Shown here piece by piece: positions 36,961 to 44,775 of a stretch of DNA of 64,000 nucleotides. The notes beneath the pieces were generated by a model that did not search any database, was not told where the DNA came from, and was given only the letters and a program-made list of their open reading frames with translations. The translations under genes and the position numbers were made by a program. The stretch's first letter is position 1, and every line of letters starts with the position of its first letter. The DNA comes from Rhodoferax potami (GTDB taxonomy: Bacteria > Pseudomonadota > Gammaproteobacteria > Burkholderiales > Burkholderiaceae_C), in assembly GCF_032193805.1 (NCBI RefSeq), contig NZ_JAVBIK010000001.1:2253001-2317000 (forward strand). The letters are read 5' to 3'.

Positions 36961-37706
36961 CGGCCTTGCTCCAGGCGCTGGGCGAAGAAATCCGGCAGGC
37001 CCGCTGCGCGGATGGCCGTGGCCGCCGCGAAATGGTCATACGGCACCCGGTAAAAGGTCAGCTGTTGGCGCTCGGTGTCGAGGAGGGTGTACATGGCTTC
37101 AGGCTTGCCGTCGCGCGGCTGGCCGACCGAGCCCACGGTGCTCAGCCAGTGCCGGTGTTTGGGCACCGGTACGGCCACACCAGCCTGCGGGGTGAACTTC
37201 ATCAGCCCGCTGGTGCCCCGGTAGTACAGGCTTTGCAAATGCACATGGCCGCCGAACACATAGCGCACATCGGGTAGCGCGCCGGCAGCGTTCAGGCTCT
37301 CGGTGGCACTGCGCTCATCGTACACATAGCGCCAGAGTTCCGGGGCGTCCACACTGGCGTGTACGAGCAGCACCGTGTCCATGTGGTGGGTCAGGGGCAG
37401 GGCGGCGATCCATTCCCGTTGGCTGCTGCTGAGTTGCCGGTGCGTCCAGTCGGCGGTGCTGTCGCCGATGGTTTTGGGTACTGCAGGGGGTGCGACCGCC
37501 ATGGCGTCATGGTTGCCCTTGAGCACGATGGCGCCTTCTTCGGTGAGCAGCATGATGCGCTGCACCACCTCTGCCGGCTGTGCGCCGTAACCCACCATGT
37601 CCCCCAAGAATGCAAATCGCTGTGCTTTTTGCGCGCGTGCATGGGCCAGGCAGGCTTCCAATGCCTGCAGGTTGCCGTGTATGTCGGACAACAAAGCCAA
37701 TCTCAT
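36957..37706 (-). CDS. Metallophosphoesterase family protein
   Basis: Calcineurin-like phosphoesterase of 249 residues. Seen: DIHGN (residues 8-12), LGDMVGYG, KGNHDA, VHASVDAPE, FGGHVHLQS and GSVGQPRDG, the full two-metal set of a PPP/PrpE-like small phosphatase. First gene of the operon; its end overlaps the kinase-USP start (ATGA), so a matched phosphatase for that kinase's products is a reasonable inference. Activity on Ser/Thr-P, nucleotides or Ap4A cannot be told from sequence. Confidence 0.9.
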   Translation of the reverse strand: MRLALLSDIHGNLQALEACLAHARAQKAQRFAFLGDMVGYGAQPAEVVQRIMLLTEEGAIVLKGNHDAMAVAPPAVPKTIGDSTADWTHRQLSSSQREWIAALPLTHHMDTVLLVHASVDAPELWRYVYDERSATESLNAAGALPDVRYVFGGHVHLQSLYYRGTSGLMKFTPQAGVAVPVPKHRHWLSTVGSVGQPRDGKPEAMYTLLDTERQQLTFYRVPYDHFAAATAIRAAGLPDFFAQRLEQGR

Positions 37707-37842
37707 CGCGTCTCCATCGTTGTTATTCGGGTGATCTGCGCATCATGCTCCGCCGGGCTGACACCAAGTTTGCAGACGCAGGGGCTTGCACCGATTGATG
37801 CAGGTCAAAGTCTGCCGCTCCGGGCACTCTTACAGTGCTTGC

Positions 37843-38268
37843 ATGCGCAAAGTCAAACTCCACAAACTCGTGATCGGCCGCCGGGGTCTGGCGTATTCGC
37901 TGGGGCTGTGCATGTTGATTTTGGGCATCGGGGGCCTGGGCTTCTGGGTGCTGGAGCCACGCGCAGAAACCTATAGCGACGGCTTGTGGCTGGCTTTCAC
38001 GACGGCGGCGACCGTGGGCTATGGCGATATTGTGCCCAGCACACACGCTTCACGCTTTTTTGCGGTGCTGGTGGTACTCATGGGGCTGGCGGTGCTGTCG
38101 CTGGTGACCGCGTCGGTAGCGGCCATGCTGGTGGAGGTGGAAGAGCGCGCGGTGGACAGTGAGTTGCTGCGCGAAATCCATGCCCTGCGCCTGGAGGTGC
38201 GGCACTTGCGCGAGGAGGTGCATGCACAGCAAACTGCAAGCGGCAAAGAAAAAGCCGACGCGCCCTGA
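37843..38268 (+). CDS. Two-transmembrane potassium channel
   Basis: Small ion channel of 141 residues: helix 1 (YSLGLCMLILGIGGLGFWVL), pore loop with the intact selectivity filter TVGYGD at 57-62, helix 2 (FFAVLVVLMGLAVLSLVTASVAAM), then a charged heptad-like C-terminal helix (RAVDSELLREIHALRLEVRHLREE) likely to be a tetramerising coiled coil. There is no RCK domain, so gating would come from the helix or partners. Divergent from the phosphoesterase-kinase operon. Confidence 0.9.
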   Translation: MRKVKLHKLVIGRRGLAYSLGLCMLILGIGGLGFWVLEPRAETYSDGLWLAFTTAATVGYGDIVPSTHASRFFAVLVVLMGLAVLSLVTASVAAMLVEVEERAVDSELLREIHALRLEVRHLREEVHAQQTASGKEKADAP

Positions 38269-38322
38269 GGCGTGCCGGCTTGTGGGGCCTGCGGCGCCGG
38301 AGCACCGCAGGGCAGATCGCGA

Positions 38323-38751
38323 TTAAACGATCGTGATGCTCACTTCGATGTTGCCGCGTGTCGCGTTGGAGTAGGGGCAGACTTCGTGGGCTTTGGCCAC
38401 CAAGGCTTCCGCAGCAGCGCGGTCCATGCCGGGGATGCTGACTTCCAGGGCGACTTCAATGCCGAAGCCTTGGGGGATCTGGCCGATGCCTACCGATGCG
38501 TTGATGCTGGTGTCCGCAGGCAGGGCTATCTTCTGGGTGCCGGCCACAAACTTCATGGCGCCAATGAAGCAAGCGCTGTAGCCGGAAGCAAACAGCTGCT
38601 CAGGGTTCACACCGCCGCCAGCGCCACCCATTTCTTTCGGCACTGCCAGCTTCAGGTCCAACAGGCTGTCGGAAGTGCGTGTGGTGCCGTCACGGCCGCC
38701 AGTGGAGGTGGCGTGGGCGGTGTAGATGACTTTTTCGATCTTGTTGACCAT
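38323..38751 (-). CDS. ohr: Organic hydroperoxide resistance protein Ohr
   Basis: Thiol peroxidase of the OsmC fold, 142 residues, that reduces organic hydroperoxides. Seen: N-terminal [15 protein letters not shown], the peroxidatic cysteine in [13 protein letters not shown] (Cys61) and the resolving cysteine in [15 protein letters not shown] (Cys125). It lies 57 bases downstream of ohrR on the same strand, forming the usual peroxide-response pair. Confidence 0.96.
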   Translation of the reverse strand: MVNKIEKVIYTAHATSTGGRDGTTRTSDSLLDLKLAVPKEMGGAGGGVNPEQLFASGYSACFIGAMKFVAGTQKIALPADTSINASVGIGQIPQGFGIEVALEVSIPGMDRAAAEALVAKAHEVCPYSNATRGNIEVSITIV

Positions 38752-38807
38752 GGTGCTTCTTTCATAAAAGCTGCGTCAGCAGCGGTTGGGGGTAATCGTG
38801 AAGGGGT

Positions 38808-39272
38808 TTAACCGTGTGAGCCGGTCAGCCGGTCACGCAGGGTTTGAACTTGTCCAGTGAGAGCCATGAGCTCCGGCACGGGGCAGCCGCTGGCGGCCAC
38901 GACACAAGCCGGGATGCTGATGGCCTTGGCTTTCAGGGCGCGGCCTTCGGGGCTTACAAACACTTCCACACGGCGCTCGTCTTGGGCACTGCGCTGACGG
39001 CGCAACAGGCCGCTGGCCTCCATGCGCTTTAGCAAGGGCGTGAGCGTTCCGGAGTCAAGGAACAGGCGCTCGCCCAAGGCAGAAACGCTCAGACCATCGG
39101 TCTCCCACAGCACCAGCATGACCAGGTATTGCGGGTATGTCAGCTGCAGGGCGTCCAGCAAGGGCTTGTACAGCTTGGTCATGGCCAGCGATGCGGAGTA
39201 CAGCGCAAAGCACAACTGGTTGTCCAGCCGCAGGGCGGCGTCATTGGCAGGGAGGGTGCGTTTGCTGGGCAT
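38808..39272 (-). CDS. ohrR: MarR-family organic hydroperoxide regulator OhrR
   Basis: Winged-helix repressor of 154 residues. Seen: reactive N-terminal cysteine Cys21 in [18 protein letters not shown], the wing region [17 protein letters not shown], and a further Cys pair ([10 protein letters not shown]) near the C-terminus as in the two-cysteine OhrR type. Oxidation of Cys21 releases DNA and induces ohr. ATG at 39272 is chosen; one seven codons upstream (39293) would lie inside the operator palindrome. Confidence 0.93.
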   Translation of the reverse strand: MPSKRTLPANDAALRLDNQLCFALYSASLAMTKLYKPLLDALQLTYPQYLVMLVLWETDGLSVSALGERLFLDSGTLTPLLKRMEASGLLRRQRSAQDERRVEVFVSPEGRALKAKAISIPACVVAASGCPVPELMALTGQVQTLRDRLTGSHG

Positions 39273-39292
39273 GGGTTGAATTGTAGTTGGCA

Positions 39293-39314
39293 ATTAAATT
39301 GTGTGCAATTTAAT
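39293..39314. promoter_or_regulatory. Candidate OhrR operator
   Basis: Perfect inverted repeat ATTAAATTG / CAATTTAAT (nine-base arms, four-base centre TGTG), 21-42 bases upstream of the ohrR ATG. AT-rich inverted repeats with CAATT/AATTG half-sites are the type bound by OhrR proteins, so it should control the ohrR-ohr unit. Confidence 0.75.
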
Positions 39315-39398
39315 GGTGAAAGCCATGATCGGTTTGGGGCGATGGGTAAGGATGGGCCTGTGGGGGGGCAAAAAGGTGTATTCGCATGCAGCATTGAT

Positions 39399-39439
39399 GC
39401 TATCTATTTGATAGCTGCTTGCGCTTTCACTACGGGCGC
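39399..39439 (+). repeat. Dispersed 41-bp palindromic repeat, copy 6
   Basis: GCTAT-N7-ATAGC-N5-GCGC-N11-GCGC with exact spacing (39399-39403, 39411-39415, 39421-39424, 39436-39439), then TGGAGG. Intergenic; the 345-base gap 39273-39617 holds the ohr operator, this repeat and the attC-like site, with no gene I can support. Confidence 0.8.
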
Positions 39440-39547
39440 TGGAGGGTACTTATGAAGAGAAGTGCCCCGGCCACAAGCTAGGGACGGCATCTGGCGCAAA
39501 GATGGTTCCAGATTGAATGCAGAAATTCGTTGCGTTCAGAAGCAGTT

Positions 39548-39623
39548 GTAATGTCGAAGTTCAAGGACATGCGGAGGCGGGCGAAGCCCGCTGTAGCGCG
39601 TCCCCTGGAACGCGGTGTTATGC
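39548..39623 (-). other. attC-like recombination site of an integron cassette
   Basis: Read on the minus strand: core GCATAAC (39617-39623) overlaps the stop codon of the 171-residue gene; inside lie GTTCCAGGGGAC (39600-39611) and GTCCTTGAAC (39559-39568), complementary apart from an unpaired base and a mismatch; the centre is the hairpin GCGGGC-GAA-GCCCGC (39577-39591). The distal core is degenerate (ACATTAC instead of the expected GTTATGC). Size (76 bases) and layered imperfect symmetry fit attC. Confidence 0.6.
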
Positions 39624-40133
39624 ATTACGTTTCATCTTTAGCATGTACCCGATTGCGGCACTGCATGCACCGAAAAAGATGGCCGTGAATAAGCCCATAA
39701 CTATTTGACTGGGAGAAGTGGCGACGCTCGCGATGAAAATGCCAGCCAAAACAAACAAAGTGGAGCACGTGAAGAGAAGCCACAAAGTTACCTTGTTGTG
39801 ACCTGCCGCTGAGCTTGTGTAGCCCTCTTTGAGGGTTAGTTTGTCTTCGCTGTAAGGGTACTCGGAAACCAGCGATTTTGAGCCGAAGTAAAACCAGGCA
39901 CCAAAGATTGGAATAAGAAGGAAAGACCAAGCCCATCCTACGACTACGCCAACAACAATCATTGTTGGTAGAGACACTTTGTAGTAACGACTAAGAAAAG
40001 CACGAACTTTTGTTTCAGTCGGTTCGTCTGGAATAACTCGACCCCTACCAAGAACTCCCCAAGGGAAAAATACCGTATTGCCTTTTTGGTCTTTTTTGAA
40101 GCTTGCGTTGGTTAAGCCTTGAAAATATCCCAT
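39618..40133 (-). CDS. Hypothetical membrane protein in an integron-cassette-like segment
   Basis: Protein of 171 residues with four predicted hydrophobic helices in two pairs (TMIVVGVVVGWAWSFLLIPI; WLLFTCSTLFVLAGIFIA; MGLFTAIFFGACSAAIGYML) and a hydrophilic N-terminus (GNTVFFPWGVLGRGRVIPDE). AAGGAGG precedes the ATG. Markedly richer in A+T than its neighbours. The stop TAA sits in GCATAAC, core of the attC-like site, and GTTATGC stands 8 bases before the RBS, so the whole looks like a mobile cassette. No function recognised. Confidence 0.82.
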   Translation of the reverse strand: MGYFQGLTNASFKKDQKGNTVFFPWGVLGRGRVIPDEPTETKVRAFLSRYYKVSLPTMIVVGVVVGWAWSFLLIPIFGAWFYFGSKSLVSEYPYSEDKLTLKEGYTSSAAGHNKVTLWLLFTCSTLFVLAGIFIASVATSPSQIVMGLFTAIFFGACSAAIGYMLKMKRNA

Positions 40134-40218
40134 TATTTCCTCCTTAATGCATAACGTAATTTATGCCGCAAAGCGCTGCGGGATAAAGTGGCAGTGTGGT
40201 CTAGCAAAATCGGCATTC

Positions 40219-40259
40219 ACTCATATCCAGCGTGCGCAAGTTGCTATCATAAATATAGC
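40219..40259 (-). repeat. Dispersed 41-bp palindromic repeat, copy 7
   Basis: On the minus strand: GCTAT-N7-ATAGC-N5-GCGC-N11 with exact spacing; the last block is degenerate (ACTC in plus coordinates 40219-40222). Lies between the cassette and the ABC permease gene. The rest of 40134-40369 shows only a 28-base hairpin (40160-40187) and no gene. Confidence 0.65.
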
Positions 40260-40369
40260 AACAAGCCCCGCGGTTTGCCAAACTAGCTTTGGCGTTCCAG
40301 TAAGGCGCTGAATATCCCCATTCGGGTGAATTTCTGAACTTCGGCTTCCGCTGTCAACCAGACACCTCA

Positions 40370-41197
40370 TCATTTGGCAAACCGCTTCCGCGTAAGCGCC
40401 AACGCCACCCAAAACGACACCACAGCATAGGCCGCCAGTACCGCCAGATGCCGCACCGCATCCGCAGGCCACTGATCCATGAACAGCGGTCGCACTAAGG
40501 CCACCGCGTTGGACAAGGGCAACCAGTCGGCGACGACCCGCACCGCAGATGGCAATTGATCCAAGGGAAAAAACACACCACTCAAAAACATCATGGGCGT
40601 GAGGAACAGCGTGAAGTAGTAGGTGAAAAAGTCGTAGCCCTTGGCCAGCGCATTGAAGATCAGCGCAATGCAACTAAATGTAATGCCCACCCCCAGCAAT
40701 ATGGGCCAGGCCACCAGCAGCTTGGGACTGTGGCTGATACCGAGCACCAACATCACACCCAAGATGGCCGTCACAGTGAACAGCGACTTGAAAGCCGCCC
40801 ACAGCATTTCGGCCAGTACCACGTTGTCCAGGCTCACGGGGGCGTTCATGATGCCGTCCCAGGTCTTTTGCACATGCATGCGGCTGAAGGCGGAGTACAA
40901 AGCCTCAAACGAGGCAGACTGCATGGCGCTCATGCAAATCGAGCCGCTGGCCAGAAACAGGATGTAGGGCACTTGCTGCCCGTTCACCGTGATCTGCCCG
41001 ACCAGCGCACCCATGCCGTAGCCGAAGGCGACCAGCCACATCAGCGGCTCGGCAATATTGCCCACCAGGCTGGGGATGGCCAGCTTGCGCCAGACCAGCA
41101 GGTTGCGCAAAAACACCGGCCAGAAGCGCATGGATAGCTCGGGCGTGCGCCAGATGCTCTGGGGTTTGAGAAGGCGGGCAGTTGTGGGGGTGCTCAT
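40370..41197 (-). CDS. ABC-2 type transporter permease
   Basis: Membrane protein of 275 residues with six helices. Seen: ABC-2 family segments SLVGNIAEPLMWLVAFGYGMG, FEALYSAFSRMHVQKTWDGIM and MMFLSGVFFPLDQLP, close to NodJ-type permeases. Follows the ATPase gene after one base, so the two form an exporter. NodI/NodJ-like pairs in non-rhizobial proteobacteria have unknown substrates (lipid-linked or glycan-type cargo has been proposed for the type). Confidence 0.92.
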   Translation of the reverse strand: MSTPTTARLLKPQSIWRTPELSMRFWPVFLRNLLVWRKLAIPSLVGNIAEPLMWLVAFGYGMGALVGQITVNGQQVPYILFLASGSICMSAMQSASFEALYSAFSRMHVQKTWDGIMNAPVSLDNVVLAEMLWAAFKSLFTVTAILGVMLVLGISHSPKLLVAWPILLGVGITFSCIALIFNALAKGYDFFTYYFTLFLTPMMFLSGVFFPLDQLPSAVRVVADWLPLSNAVALVRPLFMDQWPADAVRHLAVLAAYAVVSFWVALALTRKRFAK

Positions 41198-41198
41198 A

Positions 41199-42131
41199 TC
41201 AGGCGTCCTCCCGGATCTGGCGTCCGGTCAATTTCAAAAACAGGTCTTCCAGGTTGGCCGGGCGGTGCAGGGTGCGCAACTGCGGATAAGCGACCAACGC
41301 CTGCAGCAACTGGGCGGAGTCCTGGGTGTAGAAGAAGACGGTTTCGCCGCTCACCTCCACCCGCGCAGCCAAACTACGCAAGGGGCTGTCTAGCAGCGCG
41401 TGGGCGCCAACGCCGAACACCTCTACCACATCAGGCTCTAGGTGGGCGGCAATCAGGTCGCGCGGGGTGCCTTCGGCAATCTTTTTGCCATGGTCCAGCA
41501 CCAGCAGGCGGTTGCACAGGCGCTCGGCCTCGTCCATGAAGTGGGTGGTCAGCAGGATCGACTTGCCTTGCTGTAGCAGCACCTGCAAGCGCTCCCACAT
41601 GAGGTGGCGGGCCTGCGGGTCCAAGCCGGTGGTGGGCTCGTCGAGCAGCAGCAGCTTGGGGTCGTTCACCAGTGCGCGGGCCAAGCTCAGGCGGCGGCGC
41701 ATGCCGCCGGACAGTTCGCCGGGTTTGGCGTTGGCCTTGTGGGTCAGAGCCGCAAACTCCAGCAGCTGCGGAATCCGGGCCTTGATGGCAGCGTCCTTCA
41801 TGCCAAAGTAGCGGCCATAAACCAGCAGGTTCTCGGCGCAAGTGAAGTCCGGGTCCAGGGTATCGAACTGGGTCACCACGCCCAGTTGCGCTTTGATGGC
41901 CATCGCCTCATGGGGCATCTGCAAACCCATCGCAGTGATCGTGCCCCCATCGGGCAGGGTGTGGCCCAAGCACATGCGGATGGTGGTGGTTTTGCCGGCA
42001 CCGTTGGGGCCGATCACACCCAGGCACTCGCCCGGTGCGATGCTGAAGCTCAGGTCTTTGACGACCTCGGCATCGCCATAGCGCTTGTAGAGGCGGTCGA
42101 CCTCGAAAAAAGTGGAGTTCGGTGTTGTCAT
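41199..42131 (-). CDS. ABC transporter ATP-binding protein (NodI-like)
   Basis: ATPase of 310 residues. Seen: Walker A GPNGAGKT at 41-48, Q-loop VTQFDTLD, signature ELSGGMRRRLSLAR, Walker B LLLLDEPTTGLDP and the H-loop TTHFMDEAE. A 100-residue C-terminal part follows the core, as in NodI/DrrA-like exporters. Its ATG overlaps the amn stop by one base (TAATG). Partner permease is next. Confidence 0.93.
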   Translation of the reverse strand: MTTPNSTFFEVDRLYKRYGDAEVVKDLSFSIAPGECLGVIGPNGAGKTTTIRMCLGHTLPDGGTITAMGLQMPHEAMAIKAQLGVVTQFDTLDPDFTCAENLLVYGRYFGMKDAAIKARIPQLLEFAALTHKANAKPGELSGGMRRRLSLARALVNDPKLLLLDEPTTGLDPQARHLMWERLQVLLQQGKSILLTTHFMDEAERLCNRLLVLDHGKKIAEGTPRDLIAAHLEPDVVEVFGVGAHALLDSPLRSLAARVEVSGETVFFYTQDSAQLLQALVAYPQLRTLHRPANLEDLFLKLTGRQIREDA

Positions 42132-43624
42132 TATTGAAATGCCACTTCCGCAAAACTGCGCAGCTTGCGGCTGTGCAACTGGTCTATACCTTGTGAGCGC
42201 AGCAGTTCTAGCGCGCGGATGCCGATGCGTAAATGCTGATCTACCCGCTCCCGGTAGAAGTGGTTGGCCATACCGGGCAGCTTGATTTCGCCGTGCAACG
42301 GCTTGTCGCTCACGCACAGCAAGGTGCCATAGGGCACCCGAAAGCGGAAGCCGTTGGCAGCAATCGTGGCGCTCTCCATGTCCAGCGCCACCGCGCGGCT
42401 TTGGCTGAAGCGGCGCTGGGGCTGGTTGTCGGGCAGCAGCTCCCAGTTGCGGTTGTCGGTGCTGGCCACGGTGCCGGTGCGCATGATGCTCTTGAGTGCG
42501 CTGCCGCTGACCTGCGTCACATCGGCCACGGCTTGCTCCAATGCCACCTGGATCTCCGCGAGGGCTGGAATCGGCACCCACAGCGGCAGCTCTTCGTCCA
42601 GCACATGGTCTTCGCGCACATAGCCATGGGCCAGCACATAGTCGCCCAGCTGCTGGCTGTTGCGCAGGCCGGCGCAGTGGCCCAGCATGATCCACGCATG
42701 CGGCCGCAGCACGGCAATATGGTCGGTGATGTTTTTGGCGTTGGCCGGACCCACGCCGATGTTCACCATGGTGATGCCCGCGTTGTCGGCCCGGACCAGA
42801 TGGTAGCCGGGCATTTGAGGCAGGCGGGGGGGCTCTTTGCCCAGTGCGTCTGCGGCCTCTGCCGGCAGACCGACCCGGCGGGTGACCATGTTGCCGGGCT
42901 CCACAAAAGCGATGTATTCGCTGTCCGGGTCCTGCATGGCTTTGCGGCCCAGCGCGATGAACTCGTCGATGTAGAACTGGTAGTTGGTGAAAAGCACAAA
43001 GTTCTGGAAGTGCTCCGGGCCGGTGCCGGTGTAGTGGCGCAAGCGGTGCAGCGAATAGTCCATGCGCGGCGCGGTGAACAGCGACAGCGGCAGGGGCTCG
43101 CCCGGGCGGGGCTGGTAGGTGCCGTTGGCAATGCCGTCGTCCATGGCGGCGAGGTCGGGCAGGTCGAACACATCGCGCATCAGGGTGCGGCGCTCGGCGC
43201 TCATCTGGCCTTCCACATGGTCATGCTCTGCAAACGAAAAGTGCACCGGAATCGGCTGGTTGCTGGTGGCCACCTCAATTTCACCGCCGTGGTTTTGCAG
43301 CAGCAAGCGGAACTGCTCAAGGTAGTAGCGGTGGTACAGGTCAGGCCGCGTGAGCGTGGTCTCAAAACGGCCGGGGCCTGCCACAAAGCCGTAGCTCAGG
43401 CAAGCAATGTCGGCCGCCGCCTTGCGCGACACGGTGTCGGTGTGGATGCGCACCAGCGGGTAGCAGGCGCGCACATGGCCACCCAGATCCTCGCCGGCCA
43501 CAAATCGTTGCATCGCTTGGCGCAGATGGGCGATGCTTTGGTCGTAAATGGCGTGAACCTGCGCCAGCGCAGCGGCGGCGTCGGTGAATCGGGCGGGTGC
43601 GATGAAAGAGGGATGGCTGGTCAT
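42131..43624 (-). CDS. amn: AMP nucleosidase
   Basis: Enzyme of 497 residues that hydrolyses AMP to adenine and ribose 5-phosphate, regulating adenylate pools. Seen: an N-terminal AMP nucleosidase domain (ACYPLVRIHTDTVSRKAAADI, then FVLFTNYQFYIDEFIALG) and a C-terminal phosphorylase fold with DMESATIAANGFRFRVPYGTLL. ATG at 43624 gives the usual length. First gene of the amn-ABC exporter group, though the functional link is not obvious. Confidence 0.94.
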   Translation of the reverse strand: MTSHPSFIAPARFTDAAAALAQVHAIYDQSIAHLRQAMQRFVAGEDLGGHVRACYPLVRIHTDTVSRKAAADIACLSYGFVAGPGRFETTLTRPDLYHRYYLEQFRLLLQNHGGEIEVATSNQPIPVHFSFAEHDHVEGQMSAERRTLMRDVFDLPDLAAMDDGIANGTYQPRPGEPLPLSLFTAPRMDYSLHRLRHYTGTGPEHFQNFVLFTNYQFYIDEFIALGRKAMQDPDSEYIAFVEPGNMVTRRVGLPAEAADALGKEPPRLPQMPGYHLVRADNAGITMVNIGVGPANAKNITDHIAVLRPHAWIMLGHCAGLRNSQQLGDYVLAHGYVREDHVLDEELPLWVPIPALAEIQVALEQAVADVTQVSGSALKSIMRTGTVASTDNRNWELLPDNQPQRRFSQSRAVALDMESATIAANGFRFRVPYGTLLCVSDKPLHGEIKLPGMANHFYRERVDQHLRIGIRALELLRSQGIDQLHSRKLRSFAEVAFQ

Positions 43625-43709
43625 GCGCCCATTGTGCCGCCGTATTTTTGCGCTGCGAAGACAAGGGGCATGGGGTAAAGTGTGAGCAGAACCACCTAAG
43701 TGAACTCTG

Positions 43710-44036
43710 GTGACTGACCCCAAAGACTCTCGTTACACCGAAACCGGCTTCCCCTCCTTGCAGTGGGAAGACGATGACTTGGACACGCGCCCCCTGCCTC
43801 TGAACGAGCGGCCCTTGCAGGCCCGTATTGACCATGAGATGGCCATCATCGCGGAGCACCACATCCGCATTGCCCTGGCGATCGAGCGGTTCTGGGGCCA
43901 CCGGGATTGCGTGGAGTACATCCGGACCCTGATCTTGAATGGGGGCTACTCAGATGGCGCTACCAAACGGGTCGGCTTCAAAGCTGAAGTGATTTCGGCA
44001 CTGATCAATCTGACGGCGCTGCACCAGATTGAGTAG
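43710..44036 (+). CDS. Hypothetical protein
   Basis: Soluble protein of 108 residues with a GTG start, divergent from amn. The first 35 residues are acidic and proline-rich; the rest is helical (IDHEMAIIAEHHIRIALAIERFWGH). No signal peptide, membrane segment or known domain recognised. Its end overlaps the convergent CWC-protein gene by 32 bases. Coding is supported by an uninterrupted frame with sensible composition and a helix-forming core; function unknown. Confidence 0.65.
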   Translation: MTDPKDSRYTETGFPSLQWEDDDLDTRPLPLNERPLQARIDHEMAIIAEHHIRIALAIERFWGHRDCVEYIRTLILNGGYSDGATKRVGFKAEVISALINLTALHQIE

Positions 44037-44232
44037 CGCAATCTGCGCAGACGCAGGCCAAACCCTGAGCTTGCGGGGGAATGCGGCCGAGTAGTTCTGC
44101 GCTGAAACTCACCTGCGTGCACCAGCAAGGGCCTTGCGCTTGGCCGGTAGATTTCGCAAGCTCCATGGCGCACTGGTTCGCCTTGCCGCACACAGGGCAC
44201 ACTTGAGGGTTGATGGTTGGCGGAGTGGTCAT
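44005..44232 (-). CDS. Cysteine-rich CWC family protein
   Basis: Small protein of 75 residues with eight cysteines: CPVCGKANQC, then PCWCTQV with the eponymous C-W-C, then CVCADC near the end. This pattern fits the cysteine-rich CWC family and suggests a zinc-bound ribbon; function of the family is unknown. The ATG at 44232 gives a compact start; the gene converges with the neighbouring hypothetical gene, overlapping by 32 bases. Confidence 0.8.
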   Translation of the reverse strand: MTTPPTINPQVCPVCGKANQCAMELAKSTGQAQGPCWCTQVSFSAELLGRIPPQAQGLACVCADCATQSGAAPSD

Positions 44233-44284
44233 GGTGTTGGCAGTGTAGCCATCCGCTGCCCGCAGCTCACACACGGAGTGCTTC

Positions 44285-44743
44285 ATGGGGATTGAGATCG
44301 AACGCAAGTTTTTGGTGAGCGGGGACGCTTGGCGCAACGACAGTGGCGTGTTGTACCGGCAGGGCTACCTGAATCGGGACAAAGCACGCACGGTACGGGT
44401 GCGCCTGGCTGGGGATGCTGCTTATCTAACCGTCAAGGGCCAAAGTACCGGCGCCAGTCGGGCTGAGTTTGAGTACCCGATCCCGTGCGCGGATGCGGTT
44501 GCGCTTCTGGCTTTGTGCGATGGCCCCTTGATTGAGAAGACCCGCTACATCGTGCTGCATGCCGGCATGCGCTGGGAGGTCGACGAGTTTGCGGGCGACA
44601 ACGCGGGCTTGGTGGTCGCAGAACTGGAGCTGGCGTCCGAAGACCAGGCCTTTGAGCACCCCGCTTGGCTGGGCGCAGAGGTCACCCACGATGCCCGCTA
44701 TTTCAACTCCAACCTCGCAACACACCCTTTCAGGGCTTGGTGA
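44285..44743 (+). CDS. CYTH domain protein (inorganic triphosphatase/adenylate-cyclase-like)
   Basis: Protein of 152 residues with the CYTH signature EIERK at residues 4-8, basic pairs (RTVRVRLAG) and acidic strands (EFEYPI, WEVDEFAGDNAGLVVAELEL) that line the triphosphate tunnel. Bacterial members are usually inorganic triphosphatases; a class IV adenylate cyclase is possible but less likely at this length. Stands alone between divergent units. Confidence 0.9.
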   Translation: MGIEIERKFLVSGDAWRNDSGVLYRQGYLNRDKARTVRVRLAGDAAYLTVKGQSTGASRAEFEYPIPCADAVALLALCDGPLIEKTRYIVLHAGMRWEVDEFAGDNAGLVVAELELASEDQAFEHPAWLGAEVTHDARYFNSNLATHPFRAW

Positions 44744-44775
44744 GCACCAGGTCTTGTTGCCGGTGACGGGCGGCC

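Noticed and set aside
39480..40380. Full integron with integrase
   Set aside because: No integrase frame, attI-like site or cassette array was found; only a single cassette-like unit is supported.
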